Shown here: piece by piece, positions 9,361 through 16,846 of the stretch
Position numbering within the stretch: position 1 is the stretch's first letter
Layout of the letters: every line of letters starts with the position of its first letter
DNA from: an uncultured Prevotellaceae bacterium
GTDB lineage: Bacteria > Bacteroidota > Bacteroidia > Bacteroidales > Bacteroidaceae
DNA: 64,000 nucleotides
Assembly (NCBI GenBank): GCA_902761905.1
Contig: CACWMK010000013.1
Coordinates: forward strand, 16,495 to 80,494
Direction of reading: 5' to 3'
Position numbers and translations under genes: made by a program
The notes under the pieces: generated by a model
The model's input: only the letters and a program-made list of their open reading frames with translations
Told to the model about the DNA's origin: nothing
Databases searched by the model: none

Positions 9361-9867
9361 TTATCGGCGACCCATGCCTGTGAATCGCCCCACTCCAAAG
9401 TGTACAGGCATCTCAAACTTTGTTCTCACAGGTTTGCCAGCTATCTTTCCTGGCTTCCACTTTTTGGGCATCTCAGTTAGCACACGGATTGCTTCCTCCT
9501 GAAACAGCTTGCCAAAGTGCTGTTTAAGCTCCTCCTCAGTCATCCCCAACTTTTCAGCCTTCTTCTTTGCGTCGAAAAATTGCAAGGTTGTATTTACTGG
9601 TGTGATATTGCTAAGCGAACCATCTTTTTCCACGATGAACGTAGTCAGAACCTTAGCTTCTACCATCTCCTTTTCAGCCTCTTTGGGATATCTGAGGTTG
9701 TTGTACAGATACTGCACCATAGAGCCCATACCACTTTTAAACTTTGGCATAGTACCCGCTTTGTACACCTGCTCCGGCTCGTAGCAAGTAGTATCATTAT
9801 CCACAGTCTGCGCCATCGCCCCCATAGTCATCATGCCGAGCATGGCTGTAATCATTACCTTTTTCAT
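9361..9867 (-). CDS. Secreted protein with TonB-type C-terminal domain
   Basis: 168 residues. A signal peptide (MKKVMITAMLGMMTMGAMAQ) replaces the membrane anchor of true TonB. Residues about 40-160 match the TonB C-terminal fold: LRYPKEAEKEMVEAKVLTTF, IVEKDGSLSNI and KWKPGKIAGKPVRTKF. Such periplasmic TonB_C proteins are common in Bacteroidales; their partners are unknown. The start codon overlaps the stop of the upstream PH-like gene (ATGA), so the two are co-transcribed. Confidence 0.75.
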   Translation of the reverse strand: MKKVMITAMLGMMTMGAMAQTVDNDTTCYEPEQVYKAGTMPKFKSGMGSMVQYLYNNLRYPKEAEKEMVEAKVLTTFIVEKDGSLSNITPVNTTLQFFDAKKKAEKLGMTEEELKQHFGKLFQEEAIRVLTEMPKKWKPGKIAGKPVRTKFEMPVHFGVGRFTGMGRR

Positions 9868-10358
9868 CAGTCAATATGTTTTTTAAGTAATTCAAATAAT
9901 TCCTGTTCAGATATCGTAAGATAGTCGCAGTAAAACGCATCGCGATGAAACTGCATTCCTATCCGACTGCCATTTCTTTTGTCATCCTTGTATATCGGAT
10001 AGAACATATTGCGCACTTTGGACATATGTACGCTCTTAAAATCCTGCACTTCGCTCCATCGGATGATATGGTATTTGCCCGACGAGTATATCTTCAGACA
10101 ATCCTTTTCGATGATAATTGCCGGCATATTGTTGACGTGAAGGTCTAAATAGCGATTTATCCCACTCCACAACACTGCCACCGACATAATAATAAAGAAG
10201 GCTGCCACCAGGAGCCAGAGCCACCAGACCCACTCAGGATAATGCCTCAACACATCACGCCCCACACGTATCATAGCTATACCAAGAGCAATGAATACTG
10301 CATACTTCACCAGCTGCACAGCAGCATAAAAACTATGTTTCTTCTCGTATATCTCCAT
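9867..10358 (-). CDS. Two-helix membrane protein, STM3941/PH-like family
   Basis: 163 residues from MEIYEKKHSF. Two transmembrane helices (about 15-35 and 45-65) are followed by a soluble domain with a PH-like pattern (IIIEKDCLKIYSSG, YHIIRWSEVQDF) and an acidic helix at the C-terminus (ISEQELFELLKKHI). The open frame runs on to 10421, but the promoter box at 10408-10415 lies within it, so ATG 10358 is chosen. Function unknown. Translationally coupled to the TonB_C protein downstream. Confidence 0.65.
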   Translation of the reverse strand: MEIYEKKHSFYAAVQLVKYAVFIALGIAMIRVGRDVLRHYPEWVWWLWLLVAAFFIIMSVAVLWSGINRYLDLHVNNMPAIIIEKDCLKIYSSGKYHIIRWSEVQDFKSVHMSKVRNMFYPIYKDDKRNGSRIGMQFHRDAFYCDYLTISEQELFELLKKHID

Positions 10359-10407
10359 TTTACTATTTGTATCCGGTTCAGTTTTATGATTATCTGAAAA
10401 CCGCCTG

Positions 10408-10415
10408 CAAAGGTA
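10408..10415 (-). promoter_or_regulatory. -7 box TACCTTTG for the PH-like/TonB_C pair
   Basis: TAnnTTTG on the minus strand, 50 bases upstream of the chosen start. Confidence 0.65.
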
Positions 10416-10449
10416 ACACATTTATAATAACCCACCAAACGATTCGCCG

Positions 10450-10520
10450 AAAATCCACCTGAATTTCTTGCGTCCTTTCAGTTGCAAGCGGCAAGCCGAG
10501 CGGTCACGATTGTCACTTTT
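10450..10520. repeat. 71-bp direct repeat, left copy
   Basis: Pairs with 11548-11619 in the same orientation. The last 41 bases (10480-10520, beginning AGTTGCAAGCGGCAAGCC) are identical; the first 30 differ at a few positions and by one indel. It ends 3 bases before the stop codon of the GNAT gene. A shortened inverted relative (CGCTCGGCTTTGCCGCTTG) is at 41681-41699. Confidence 0.9.
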
Positions 10521-10523
10521 GCT

Positions 10524-11129
10524 TTATTTTCGGATAGATTGACGTTTAAGTAGAATCATATCGCGGAACATAAGACGTGTTTCTAATTTTCCATCTTTGT
10601 CTGGATTCCAATTACGATATTCCATTTCTTGTTCTAAAGATGAGAAAAAGAGATTAAGTCCATTCTGTTTGTAGAACTCCAGCAAATGTGGTTCGTCGTA
10701 TGCATCAACAATAAGGTGGCGACAGCCCGATTTGTTATCTTCAGAAGTGAACCATTGCATTACAAATTCTATTATTTGTTGTCCCAAATGATGTCCTCTG
10801 TACTTAACATCAACTCCTAGTTGAGCTAACAGAATTGAAGGATAGTTTATTAGTCCTTTTTCATGATGTACCTCAAAACCAACTTTCTTTTTTCGCGAGT
10901 TGGGCAGTCGCTTGGTGAATATACTAGCATTTGCTACAGTAAAACCAGCCACAACTACAGCAGGATTATCGGGTAAGCAGAAATAGTACGTTTTACCAAA
11001 CAATTCGTCTTGGTAATCCTGAGCCTGGCTATGAAAAAACTCATTGACTGATGCGCGTCCGCAATCAAAGGATTGAACATTCAATCCAGGAGTTCCTTGA
11101 GGTAGGAACAATAAGTCTCGTAAAGTCAT
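10524..11129 (-). CDS. GNAT acetyltransferase, TacT-like (candidate toxin)
   Basis: 201 residues. The N-terminal FDCGRASVNEFF (21-32) and the acetyl-CoA loop with RGHHLG (111-116), preceded by LAQLGVDVKY, match GNAT toxins of the TacT/AtaT type, which acetylate charged tRNAs. The final third has helices expected for the family plus a basic tail (LLKRQSIRK). Its start lies one base after the stop of a 60-residue gene, in antitoxin-toxin order. The module sits inside 71-72 bp direct repeats. An ordinary acetyltransferase role remains possible. Confidence 0.7.
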   Translation of the reverse strand: MTLRDLLFLPQGTPGLNVQSFDCGRASVNEFFHSQAQDYQDELFGKTYYFCLPDNPAVVVAGFTVANASIFTKRLPNSRKKKVGFEVHHEKGLINYPSILLAQLGVDVKYRGHHLGQQIIEFVMQWFTSEDNKSGCRHLIVDAYDEPHLLEFYKQNGLNLFFSSLEQEMEYRNWNPDKDGKLETRLMFRDMILLKRQSIRK

Positions 11130-11130
11130 G

Positions 11131-11313
11131 TTACTTCAGACCTATCTTTTTAAGATACGCTTTTGAGCGTTTCATTACAGCATGAAACGTATCTTCGCTT
11201 TCCTGATTCCACTCAGAGCCACGAAGATGCTTGGCGTTATATTCGCATTGCTTTATGAAGCGCTCTGCGACTTCGCCTGTAAGAACTGGTATATTTGTAA
11301 CTGGTATAGCCAT
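11131..11313 (-). CDS. Small protein, candidate antitoxin of the GNAT gene
   Basis: 60 residues, charged and predicted mostly helical, with stretches VAERFIKQCEYN and AVMKRSKAYLKKIGLK. It shows no ribbon-helix-helix DUF1778 pattern, the usual partner of TacT-type toxins. Position is the main evidence: first gene after a TACCTTTG promoter and one base upstream of the GNAT gene. Function not shown by sequence alone. Confidence 0.65.
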   Translation of the reverse strand: MAIPVTNIPVLTGEVAERFIKQCEYNAKHLRGSEWNQESEDTFHAVMKRSKAYLKKIGLK

Positions 11314-11340
11314 CTTTATATCATATTATTCTTCAGGGTG

Positions 11341-11348
11341 CAAAGGTA
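11341..11348 (-). promoter_or_regulatory. -7 box TACCTTTG of the GNAT module
   Basis: TAnnTTTG on the minus strand, 27 bases before the small gene's ATG. Confidence 0.7.
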
Positions 11349-11388
11349 CGATGATTTTACGAAAGTTCCAAATAAAAATAGATTTTTC

Positions 11389-11545
11389 TTATAAAGTTTC
11401 TGTAGGCCCAAGCAGAAAGATACTCTCTCCAGCTACAGCACTCAACAGCGACATTGCCATGATGTGATCCTTCTCATAAACCCCATCTGACATGTTGCTG
11501 ACGGTGACAACACCATCATGCTGCAACAATCTAACCAAATGGTTG
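11389..11545 (-). pseudogene. Fragment of a MoxR/RavA-type AAA+ ATPase
   Basis: The minus strand reads an uninterrupted frame of about 50 codons ending at TAA 11389: DGVYEKDHIMAMSLLSAVAG and then ESIFLLGPTETL. This is the N-terminal segment of MoxR/RavA ATPases, normally continuing into a GPPGTAKS Walker A. Here it breaks off at the P-loop. No start codon or promoter is evident, and the rest of the gene is absent. It sits between the promoter of the GNAT module and the right-hand direct repeat, so it looks like debris from an earlier rearrangement. Confidence 0.7.
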
Positions 11546-11547
11546 CA

Positions 11548-11619
11548 AAAATCCACCCGTCATTTCTTGCGTCTTTTTAGTTGCAAGCGGCAAGCCGAGC
11601 GGTCACGATTGTCACTTTT
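11548..11619. repeat. 72-bp direct repeat, right copy
   Basis: Same orientation as 10450-10520; the 41-base core is at 11579-11619. The two copies bracket the GNAT module and the MoxR fragment (1.1 kb). Confidence 0.9.
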
Positions 11620-11654
11620 CGCTAAAAACGCTTGCAAGTTTCAACTATTTGCTG

Positions 11655-11662
11655 TATCTTTG
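11655..11662 (+). promoter_or_regulatory. -7 box TATCTTTG upstream of the HigA-like fragment
   Basis: TAnnTTTG with TTG at 11632-11634, 20 bases upstream. Confidence 0.7.
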
Positions 11663-11687
11663 CAGACAGGCAAAATATAAGAAGTAG

Positions 11688-11855
11688 ATGAAACTTAAGA
11701 ACGAAACAGAGTATAGAGCGACACTGCAGAGAATTGAAGAACTGCTGAAGTTGGTAGGTAATGATACGCCCATAGACGATCCGAACCTTATAGAGTTAGA
11801 CGAAATATCTGATCTTGTAGCGGATTATGAGGACGAGCACTACCCTATCAAATAA
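11688..11855 (+). CDS. HigA-type antitoxin N-terminal domain, HTH missing
   Basis: 55 residues. EYRATLQRIEELLKLVGN and LDEISDLVADYEDEHYPI match the helical N-terminal region of HigA-type antitoxins (normally EYxxALxRIEEL ... LxxLVxxYExxHYPI followed by an XRE helix-turn-helix). The reading frame stops right after HYPIK, so the DNA-binding domain is lacking. No HigB/RelE toxin lies upstream; the promoter is only 26 bases before the ATG. Either a decayed antitoxin or a retained mini-protein. Confidence 0.7.
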   Translation: MKLKNETEYRATLQRIEELLKLVGNDTPIDDPNLIELDEISDLVADYEDEHYPIK

Positions 11856-12200
11856 TTATTCTTTACATTTATTCTATCTCCAACAAGGGTTAACAATATT
11901 ATTTTTTGCTAGCATTAATTCTCGCAATTGCTAAATTTAATTGTAGCAATTGCCAGTATTAATAGTGGTAATTATATAGATTTTGAAGGATTTTTACAGG
12001 AGTGTAGCAATCTGGCAGATAGTGCCGTACTTTCTGATAGATAGTGCCGTACTATCTACCAGATACATTACGGGTATCTTTTTACTGCCACGTGAGAGAA
12101 ATTTTTCTCCCTCACGAGGGAAATAATTTTTCCTCGTTAAGCGCGCCTTGCGATTGGCGGCACTGATGTTAGCTACTACGTGTAGATGTTTTTGTGAGTG
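11856..12200. other. Non-coding tract with stacked inverted repeats
   Basis: No convincing gene. It contains CTGGCAGATAGT (12012-12023) facing ACTATCTACCAG (12051-12062), within which AGATAGTGCCGTACT is directly repeated (12017-12031 and 12039-12053). Next are a smaller hairpin AGATAC/GTATCT (12061-12079) followed by T residues, and A/T-rich hairpins near 12092-12135 (CGTGAG/CTCACG, CGAGG/CCTCG). Confidence 0.7.
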
Positions 12201-12231
12201 TTTGCAGTGTGCTGAAAAAGTATTACATTTG
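12201..12231 (+). promoter_or_regulatory. Promoter TTTG-N19-TACATTTG
   Basis: TTTG at 12201-12204 and TACATTTG at 12224-12231 with the ideal 19-base spacer. A second -7-like TACATTTG lies at 12246-12253. A transcript would begin near 12240 and run into the 30-bp inverted repeat, about 285 bases ahead of the next gene. Confidence 0.6.
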
Positions 12232-12286
12232 CAATACATAAACAATACATTTGCGTCTGCTAAACATAGCATTCGTGCAGTCGATG

Positions 12287-12446
12287 CGTTGCAAGCGTTG
12301 CCGTTGCAACGTTGCAATAAGGACTATCTTACCTATTTTAGGGAATGTGTATCGGATATATATTACCGGATTATGATAAATAGAAGTTAATAACTTAGAG
12401 TTATTATACTCCTTCATGCAACGTTGCAACGGCAACGTTTGCAACG
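12287..12446. repeat. 30-bp inverted repeat (29/30) around a 100-base spacer
   Basis: Arm 12287-12316 is complementary to arm 12417-12446 with one mismatch; both are built from GTTGCAACG units. A short perfect hairpin TAATAACT-TAG-AGTTATTA (12388-12406) is nested in the spacer. It may fold in RNA transcribed from the 12201 promoter, or be a DNA-level site. Confidence 0.85.
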
Positions 12447-12461
12447 TTTCTGTGCAAGACG

Positions 12462-12493
12462 TTTGGTAGTTTCAGAAAAAAGCAGTAACTTTG
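12462..12493 (+). promoter_or_regulatory. Promoter of the 12.5-kb unknown gene
   Basis: TTTGG at 12462-12466 and TAACTTTG at 12486-12493, 31 bases before the ATG at 12525. Confidence 0.7.
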
Positions 12494-12524
12494 CCCGCCG
12501 AAACCATTAACAATAGGAGAGAGT

Positions 12525-13352
12525 ATGCAATACAAAATAGACTCACTGGAGCAACTGGACCAGCTGTTGGCCGACCCTCAGTTTGACATTTGGCGACGCG
12601 AGGGACAGACTCCGCTACAGGCGCTGGCTTGGCACCTGATTACTCACAAGCCATTCGACATCGCAGTCATATTAAAAGGTACGTGCGTGCGCGAAGATAC
12701 AATAGTATGCCAGCCGCATTGGGACGACGAAGAATTTACAGAGCAGATATACGCGATGTATGGTCCAATGTTCTCGCTCGACAATCAGGAGTTGAGGACT
12801 TGGCTTGAAACCACCCGTCTGGAAAACGTTGCGGCCTGGGTGGCTTATATCGTGCGCCGTGTGGAGCTGGATAAGATTTCGAACTACTATGATGCTGCGC
12901 AGGACTTTTATGCCGACAGCTGGTATGACTGGAACGACTACGAGAGCGGTAAAATGCCGGCTCGCGACTTCGTAAATACCGTGATTGGCAAAGTAGACGA
13001 GGTGAATGCTCATGTGGCCGATGGCAAGGCGAAGGGCATGACGATGGACGAGATAGTGCTACACGACGCCATGTGGGGTTTGATGCCAAAGGATATCGAC
13101 GAGGAACTGGCTGCTATCGCCCAAGAGACACTAAAAACCGCCATAGATAGTCTGCCCGTCCGGCCATACATCTGGAGCGAGGCAGGAAAAGAAGAATATG
13201 CTCCTGCCATGCTGAAAATGGCAAATGAGAAGTTGACTGCTCACGGCTACGACATCAACTACGGCAAGGGCTACTCGATAGAGCAGGGCTATCTGATGGA
13301 CTATTTCAGCCGTCTGTATTGGCGCGAGGCCGCATCAAAACCTGAGGATTAA
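12525..13352 (+). CDS. Unknown protein, 275 residues
   Basis: I recognise no family. The protein is acidic and tryptophan/tyrosine-rich (FYADSWYDWNDY, PYIWSEAGKEEY, FSRLYWREA), without signal peptide or membrane helix, so probably cytosolic. GAGAGAG precedes the ATG and the promoter lies 31 bases upstream. It starts a co-directional run with another unknown gene (29 bases downstream) and a VirE_N/DUF3987-type protein, suggesting a joint function. Confidence 0.8.
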   Translation: MQYKIDSLEQLDQLLADPQFDIWRREGQTPLQALAWHLITHKPFDIAVILKGTCVREDTIVCQPHWDDEEFTEQIYAMYGPMFSLDNQELRTWLETTRLENVAAWVAYIVRRVELDKISNYYDAAQDFYADSWYDWNDYESGKMPARDFVNTVIGKVDEVNAHVADGKAKGMTMDEIVLHDAMWGLMPKDIDEELAAIAQETLKTAIDSLPVRPYIWSEAGKEEYAPAMLKMANEKLTAHGYDINYGKGYSIEQGYLMDYFSRLYWREAASKPED

Positions 13353-13381
13353 CCACACACACTAGGAAAGGTAAAAGGATT

Positions 13382-14263
13382 ATGAGAGATATAGACGACG
13401 AAGAACTGGGAGCGCCATACAGCGGCCCTCGCCGCAAATACGCCCAGATGAGCAACGAAGAGATGGACAAATTGTTTTATCTCAACGCCATACGTAGCAA
13501 ACTCTTCGATACGATGAAGCAGGTGTACACAGCCACTTGGCAGGTAAACGAAAGCACGCTGCTGTATGCCGATGGCAACCAACGTGCGCAATGGATGTTT
13601 GCCAGCAAGATGCTGTCTGTATACGGTCAGTCTATTCCGCAGGTGAAGCATCTTTTAAACTCAGTGCGTCCAGAGATGCAGGAACAGGAACTGATAGACA
13701 AGCGAGTAGATCTTATCATGAAACTTGTTGGCACCAAAATAGGCCAGCACTGGATGAGCAATTTCGATCAGGAGGATGGATGGAAATACGTGGCACAAAA
13801 CCTGTATGGCGAGGCCAATCAGCTGAGGGCGGATGAGGTTGATTCCTTTCTCCTGACGATAGATCAGATTTCGATTATCAACGACCTGCTGCGCGGACGT
13901 GGAAGCAAATACAGATTGGGCTACAACACCAACAATGCCAAATCGGTAGAAACCATCAAGCATCACTGCAATAAAGAATATGTCGACAAGGCCGCAAAGA
14001 TCCTTGTAGAGTTGCATCGCTATGTCGACAAGGCCAAAAAGCCCAAGGGAGCATCGTTGCCAGTGAGAGTATTGCTAGACTTAAAGATTCTGAGAGAACG
14101 ACTGCCGTGGACATTCATCAAGCAGGAGTTTGGCGACCAGAATAATAACGAATCAAGTTATAATGAATATACGAATATAGATTCTACTGACCTGCATCCG
14201 TATAAAGGCGACCAGAATTATACTTTGATGCTAGGTGATTTCGAGAAAGATTTAAAAAAATAA
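13382..14263 (+). CDS. Unknown protein, 293 residues
   Basis: No family recognised. Predicted soluble and largely helical, with acidic N-terminus (MRDIDDEELG), a basic central part (LRGRGSKYRLGYNTNN) and a lysine-rich stretch near residue 217 (VDKAKKPKG). The last 45 residues are Asn/Asp/Tyr-rich. It follows the 275-residue gene by 29 bases and precedes the primase-helicase-like gene by about 190 bases containing a hairpin and a promoter box. Confidence 0.8.
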   Translation: MRDIDDEELGAPYSGPRRKYAQMSNEEMDKLFYLNAIRSKLFDTMKQVYTATWQVNESTLLYADGNQRAQWMFASKMLSVYGQSIPQVKHLLNSVRPEMQEQELIDKRVDLIMKLVGTKIGQHWMSNFDQEDGWKYVAQNLYGEANQLRADEVDSFLLTIDQISIINDLLRGRGSKYRLGYNTNNAKSVETIKHHCNKEYVDKAAKILVELHRYVDKAKKPKGASLPVRVLLDLKILRERLPWTFIKQEFGDQNNNESSYNEYTNIDSTDLHPYKGDQNYTLMLGDFEKDLKK

Positions 14264-14273
14264 GACCGAGTGT

Positions 14274-14301
14274 GCGACCGAAAATGTTTGTTTTCGGTCG
14301 C
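14274..14301. promoter_or_regulatory. Perfect 11-bp inverted repeat between unknown genes
   Basis: GCGACCGAAAA and TTTTCGGTCGC around TGTTTG. It has no following T-run on either side beyond the stem, so it could be a weak terminator or an operator. The rest of 14264-14449 holds only the box at 14380. Confidence 0.7.
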
Positions 14302-14379
14302 CCAACGGCCGAAAATCGGTCAATCGCAGACACACCTAGACCGCTTCCGGTAAAACAGAAATTGCATTATTTTTATTAC

Positions 14380-14387
14380 TAATTTTG
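14380..14387 (+). promoter_or_regulatory. -7 box TAATTTTG of the primase-helicase-like gene
   Basis: TAnnTTTG match 63 bases before the chosen ATG at 14450; the -33 element is not clear. Confidence 0.5.
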
Positions 14388-14449
14388 CACTAGAAAGGTC
14401 AAACGAAGGCGCGGTGCCGGGGAGGCCTAATCACGAAATTAGTAATATT

Positions 14450-16756
14450 ATGCGAAGAATTTATCTAGTGAATGGAAAGAAGATGGCACAGCCCATCAAC
14501 TCGAAGGAGGAGTACTTTAACCTGCGCAACTCTGCTGAGAACCGCAGCAATCTGGCCAAGGCTCGCCAGGGCGACGAACAGGCCAAGCACAAGCTGGTAC
14601 AGATAGCCTACAACGACTTGATGCCCGATGGAAAGGTAGAAGGCGCTTGCCATCCCAGCTCGATGTTTGCCTACGATGTAGACTGCGCCAGTCTGGACGA
14701 AAGCAATCGCATCGCCAAGAAGATGCTAGAGATGAAGTCAGAGATTGGTCTGCTTGAGATGAGTCGCTCAGCTCGCTACGGCCTGCACCTGGTGCTTCGC
14801 CGAGAGATGGGCAAGACCATCCTTGAGAATCAGGTACGCGTGTCGATGCTCACACAGACCGAGATGGACTCGCAGGCTCACGACTTGGGTCGCGTGATGT
14901 TCACCACCACAGCCGATGCCGACGAGCTGCTTTATCTGGACGATACCATCTTCACAGAGACGATGACCATCGAGCAGAGCGAAGAGGAGTACAAGACTCT
15001 GAAGGAGCGTGAGAAGAAGAATCTGGAGGAAGTGCCCGCTGGCGCCAAGAAGGCCAACAAACATTATCGCCCTTGGGAGGACAACGGCACTACCACAGCT
15101 GCCAAGTCCGTGATGGAAGTCACTATTAATGATGTACCCGCGAAACCCGACATGCGCTACCTGAAAGCATTCAATGAGTTCATGGATGATGCAGGTCTCT
15201 CTGAGCGCTCGTTGCAGATTGAAGGTGTTCGCCACAACTCGTTGCTAAGCATCTTCTCTGTTGGTGCCTGCCGATTAATCCCCAAGGCGCAGATGATTGC
15301 CATAGTACGTCATCTCACGCCTGAGTATGCCAAGGAGCAAGACTGTCAGAAGCTCATCGATGACTTCTACAAGAACACCGATCCCAATGCAGCCCTCACC
15401 AAGCGTCAGCGTGAAATCCTGGCCGAAGCATTCAGCGAGAGCGAGGAGATCGAGGACGAGGAGGCAGAACAGGAGACCGCAGACAAGAAGCGCTACAAGC
15501 TGATAGCCAAGCTTCTGCCCTCAGGACTGCGCGAGCCCGTGATGGCTGCACCTAAGGATGTACAGATGAATGTAATATGTTCAATCATGCCCATTGCTGC
15601 TGCATATGCTGACCAAGTAGAAGTTAAATATGCAGACGACAAAATGCAGCATCTGGGATTGATGTCGATGATTATTGCTCGTCAGGCAGGAGGTAAGTCG
15701 GGCTGTAAGGAGGCCGTAGAGTGTTGGATAAAGATTATTAAGGACGAATCCAAAGCTTTGCGTGTAAAGGAGGATGAGGTGAAAAGGCGCAACAAATGTC
15801 GCAAGGCCAATGAGCGAGCAGAAGAAGTTCCTCAGTCTCCCATCCGTAAGGTGCCCATTACAATCTCAACTTCAACACTACTCAAACGTTTCAAGGCAGT
15901 ACCCGGTCGATGCATAGTGTCGTTTAGTGAGGAGCTTGATACACTGCTAAAAACCAATGGCGCAGGTAGTTGGTCGGCAAAGTACGACATATACCGCTAT
16001 TCGTTCGATCGTGCTGAGTGGGGTCAGGATTACAATAGCGATCAGGCAGAATCAGGCGAAGTTGACGTTGCCTACAATTGGACTGTATTTGGAACCTATG
16101 GCTCATTCAGGAAGTGCTTTCAAAGTGACAATGCAGAGAATGGTCTGGGAAGCCGCATCCTTATATCTGAGTTTCCTGATACTCGTTTTGCCAAGATGCC
16201 TAAGTATCGCCCTCTTTCTGAAGAGGATGAGGAAGCTATCCAGCAGGCAGCTCGCAAACTGAGCGAAATGAAGGGTTTTGTAGACACCCCTCGTCTGCGT
16301 AAAGCTATCAGCAAGTGGGTAGAAGACAAACGAATCCTGGCACTGAAGAACAACGATGAGGTGATGGACAACTTCCGCCGTCGTGCCGCTGTCATCGGCT
16401 TTCGTTGTGGAGTGATCTTCCATCTGCTCTCTGGCGATGAGCACGAATCAAAGGCCTGTGTAGACTTTATGCTGCTAATGGCTGACTATTGTCTGGATAA
16501 TCAGGTGCATATGCTTGGCGAATTAATAGAAAGTCAGCAGGCCCAGAATGCCCCTGCCGAGGTACGCACCATCAGCAACAAGACCATCTACGACAAGCTG
16601 CCCAAGGAGTTTACCTACGACGATGTGAAGGATGCCAGGGGCGCTGGCTACAGCGATTCAACCTATCGCAGCGATGTGAAACGCTGGAAAGACAACGGCC
16701 TGATAGAAGAAATCCAAAGCGGCCGCAACAAATTATTCAGAAAGAAAGTAGCCTGA
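14450..16756 (+). CDS. VirE_N/BT4734-like primase-helicase-type protein
   Basis: 768 residues from MRRIYLVNGKKM; the GTG at 14414 is a less likely start. The N-terminal part resembles the BT4734/VirE_N domain and shows archaeo-eukaryotic-primase-like signatures: AYDVDCA (Asp76, Asp78) and RYGLHLVLR (His113). The C-terminal half is DUF3987-like: Walker A RQAGGKS within 410-417 and a Walker B-like RCIVSFSEELD near 488-497. The end looks like a winged helix (DVKDARGAGYSDSTYRSDV). Such proteins are frequent in Bacteroidota accessory regions with undefined roles. Confidence 0.7.
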   Translation: MRRIYLVNGKKMAQPINSKEEYFNLRNSAENRSNLAKARQGDEQAKHKLVQIAYNDLMPDGKVEGACHPSSMFAYDVDCASLDESNRIAKKMLEMKSEIGLLEMSRSARYGLHLVLRREMGKTILENQVRVSMLTQTEMDSQAHDLGRVMFTTTADADELLYLDDTIFTETMTIEQSEEEYKTLKEREKKNLEEVPAGAKKANKHYRPWEDNGTTTAAKSVMEVTINDVPAKPDMRYLKAFNEFMDDAGLSERSLQIEGVRHNSLLSIFSVGACRLIPKAQMIAIVRHLTPEYAKEQDCQKLIDDFYKNTDPNAALTKRQREILAEAFSESEEIEDEEAEQETADKKRYKLIAKLLPSGLREPVMAAPKDVQMNVICSIMPIAAAYADQVEVKYADDKMQHLGLMSMIIARQAGGKSGCKEAVECWIKIIKDESKALRVKEDEVKRRNKCRKANERAEEVPQSPIRKVPITISTSTLLKRFKAVPGRCIVSFSEELDTLLKTNGAGSWSAKYDIYRYSFDRAEWGQDYNSDQAESGEVDVAYNWTVFGTYGSFRKCFQSDNAENGLGSRILISEFPDTRFAKMPKYRPLSEEDEEAIQQAARKLSEMKGFVDTPRLRKAISKWVEDKRILALKNNDEVMDNFRRRAAVIGFRCGVIFHLLSGDEHESKACVDFMLLMADYCLDNQVHMLGELIESQQAQNAPAEVRTISNKTIYDKLPKEFTYDDVKDARGAGYSDSTYRSDVKRWKDNGLIEEIQSGRNKLFRKKVA

Positions 16757-16760
16757 CCTT

Positions 16761-16803
16761 AACCAATAATCCCCGTCCAAATTGGATGGGGATTATTGGT
16801 TTG
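16761..16803 (+). terminator. Strong hairpin terminator
   Basis: AACCAATAATCCCC (16761-16774) pairs with GGGGATTATTGGTT (16788-16801 region); the inner GTCCA/TGGAT-like bases extend the stem. TTTG follows. Confidence 0.85.
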
Positions 16804-16846
16804 TTTCCTGTCGGTATTACCGGACTCGAAACTGCGAACATCTTAA

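Noticed and set aside
12148-12390. Possible 80-residue gene over the 30-bp inverted repeat
   Set aside because: Cys-rich, no family, spans promoter boxes and both palindromic and repeated sequence; no start signal.
14414-14449. GTG start giving 12 extra residues on the primase-helicase-like protein
   Set aside because: The ATG at 14450 begins a stretch (RRIYLVNGKKM) that resembles family starts; the upstream codons look like leader.
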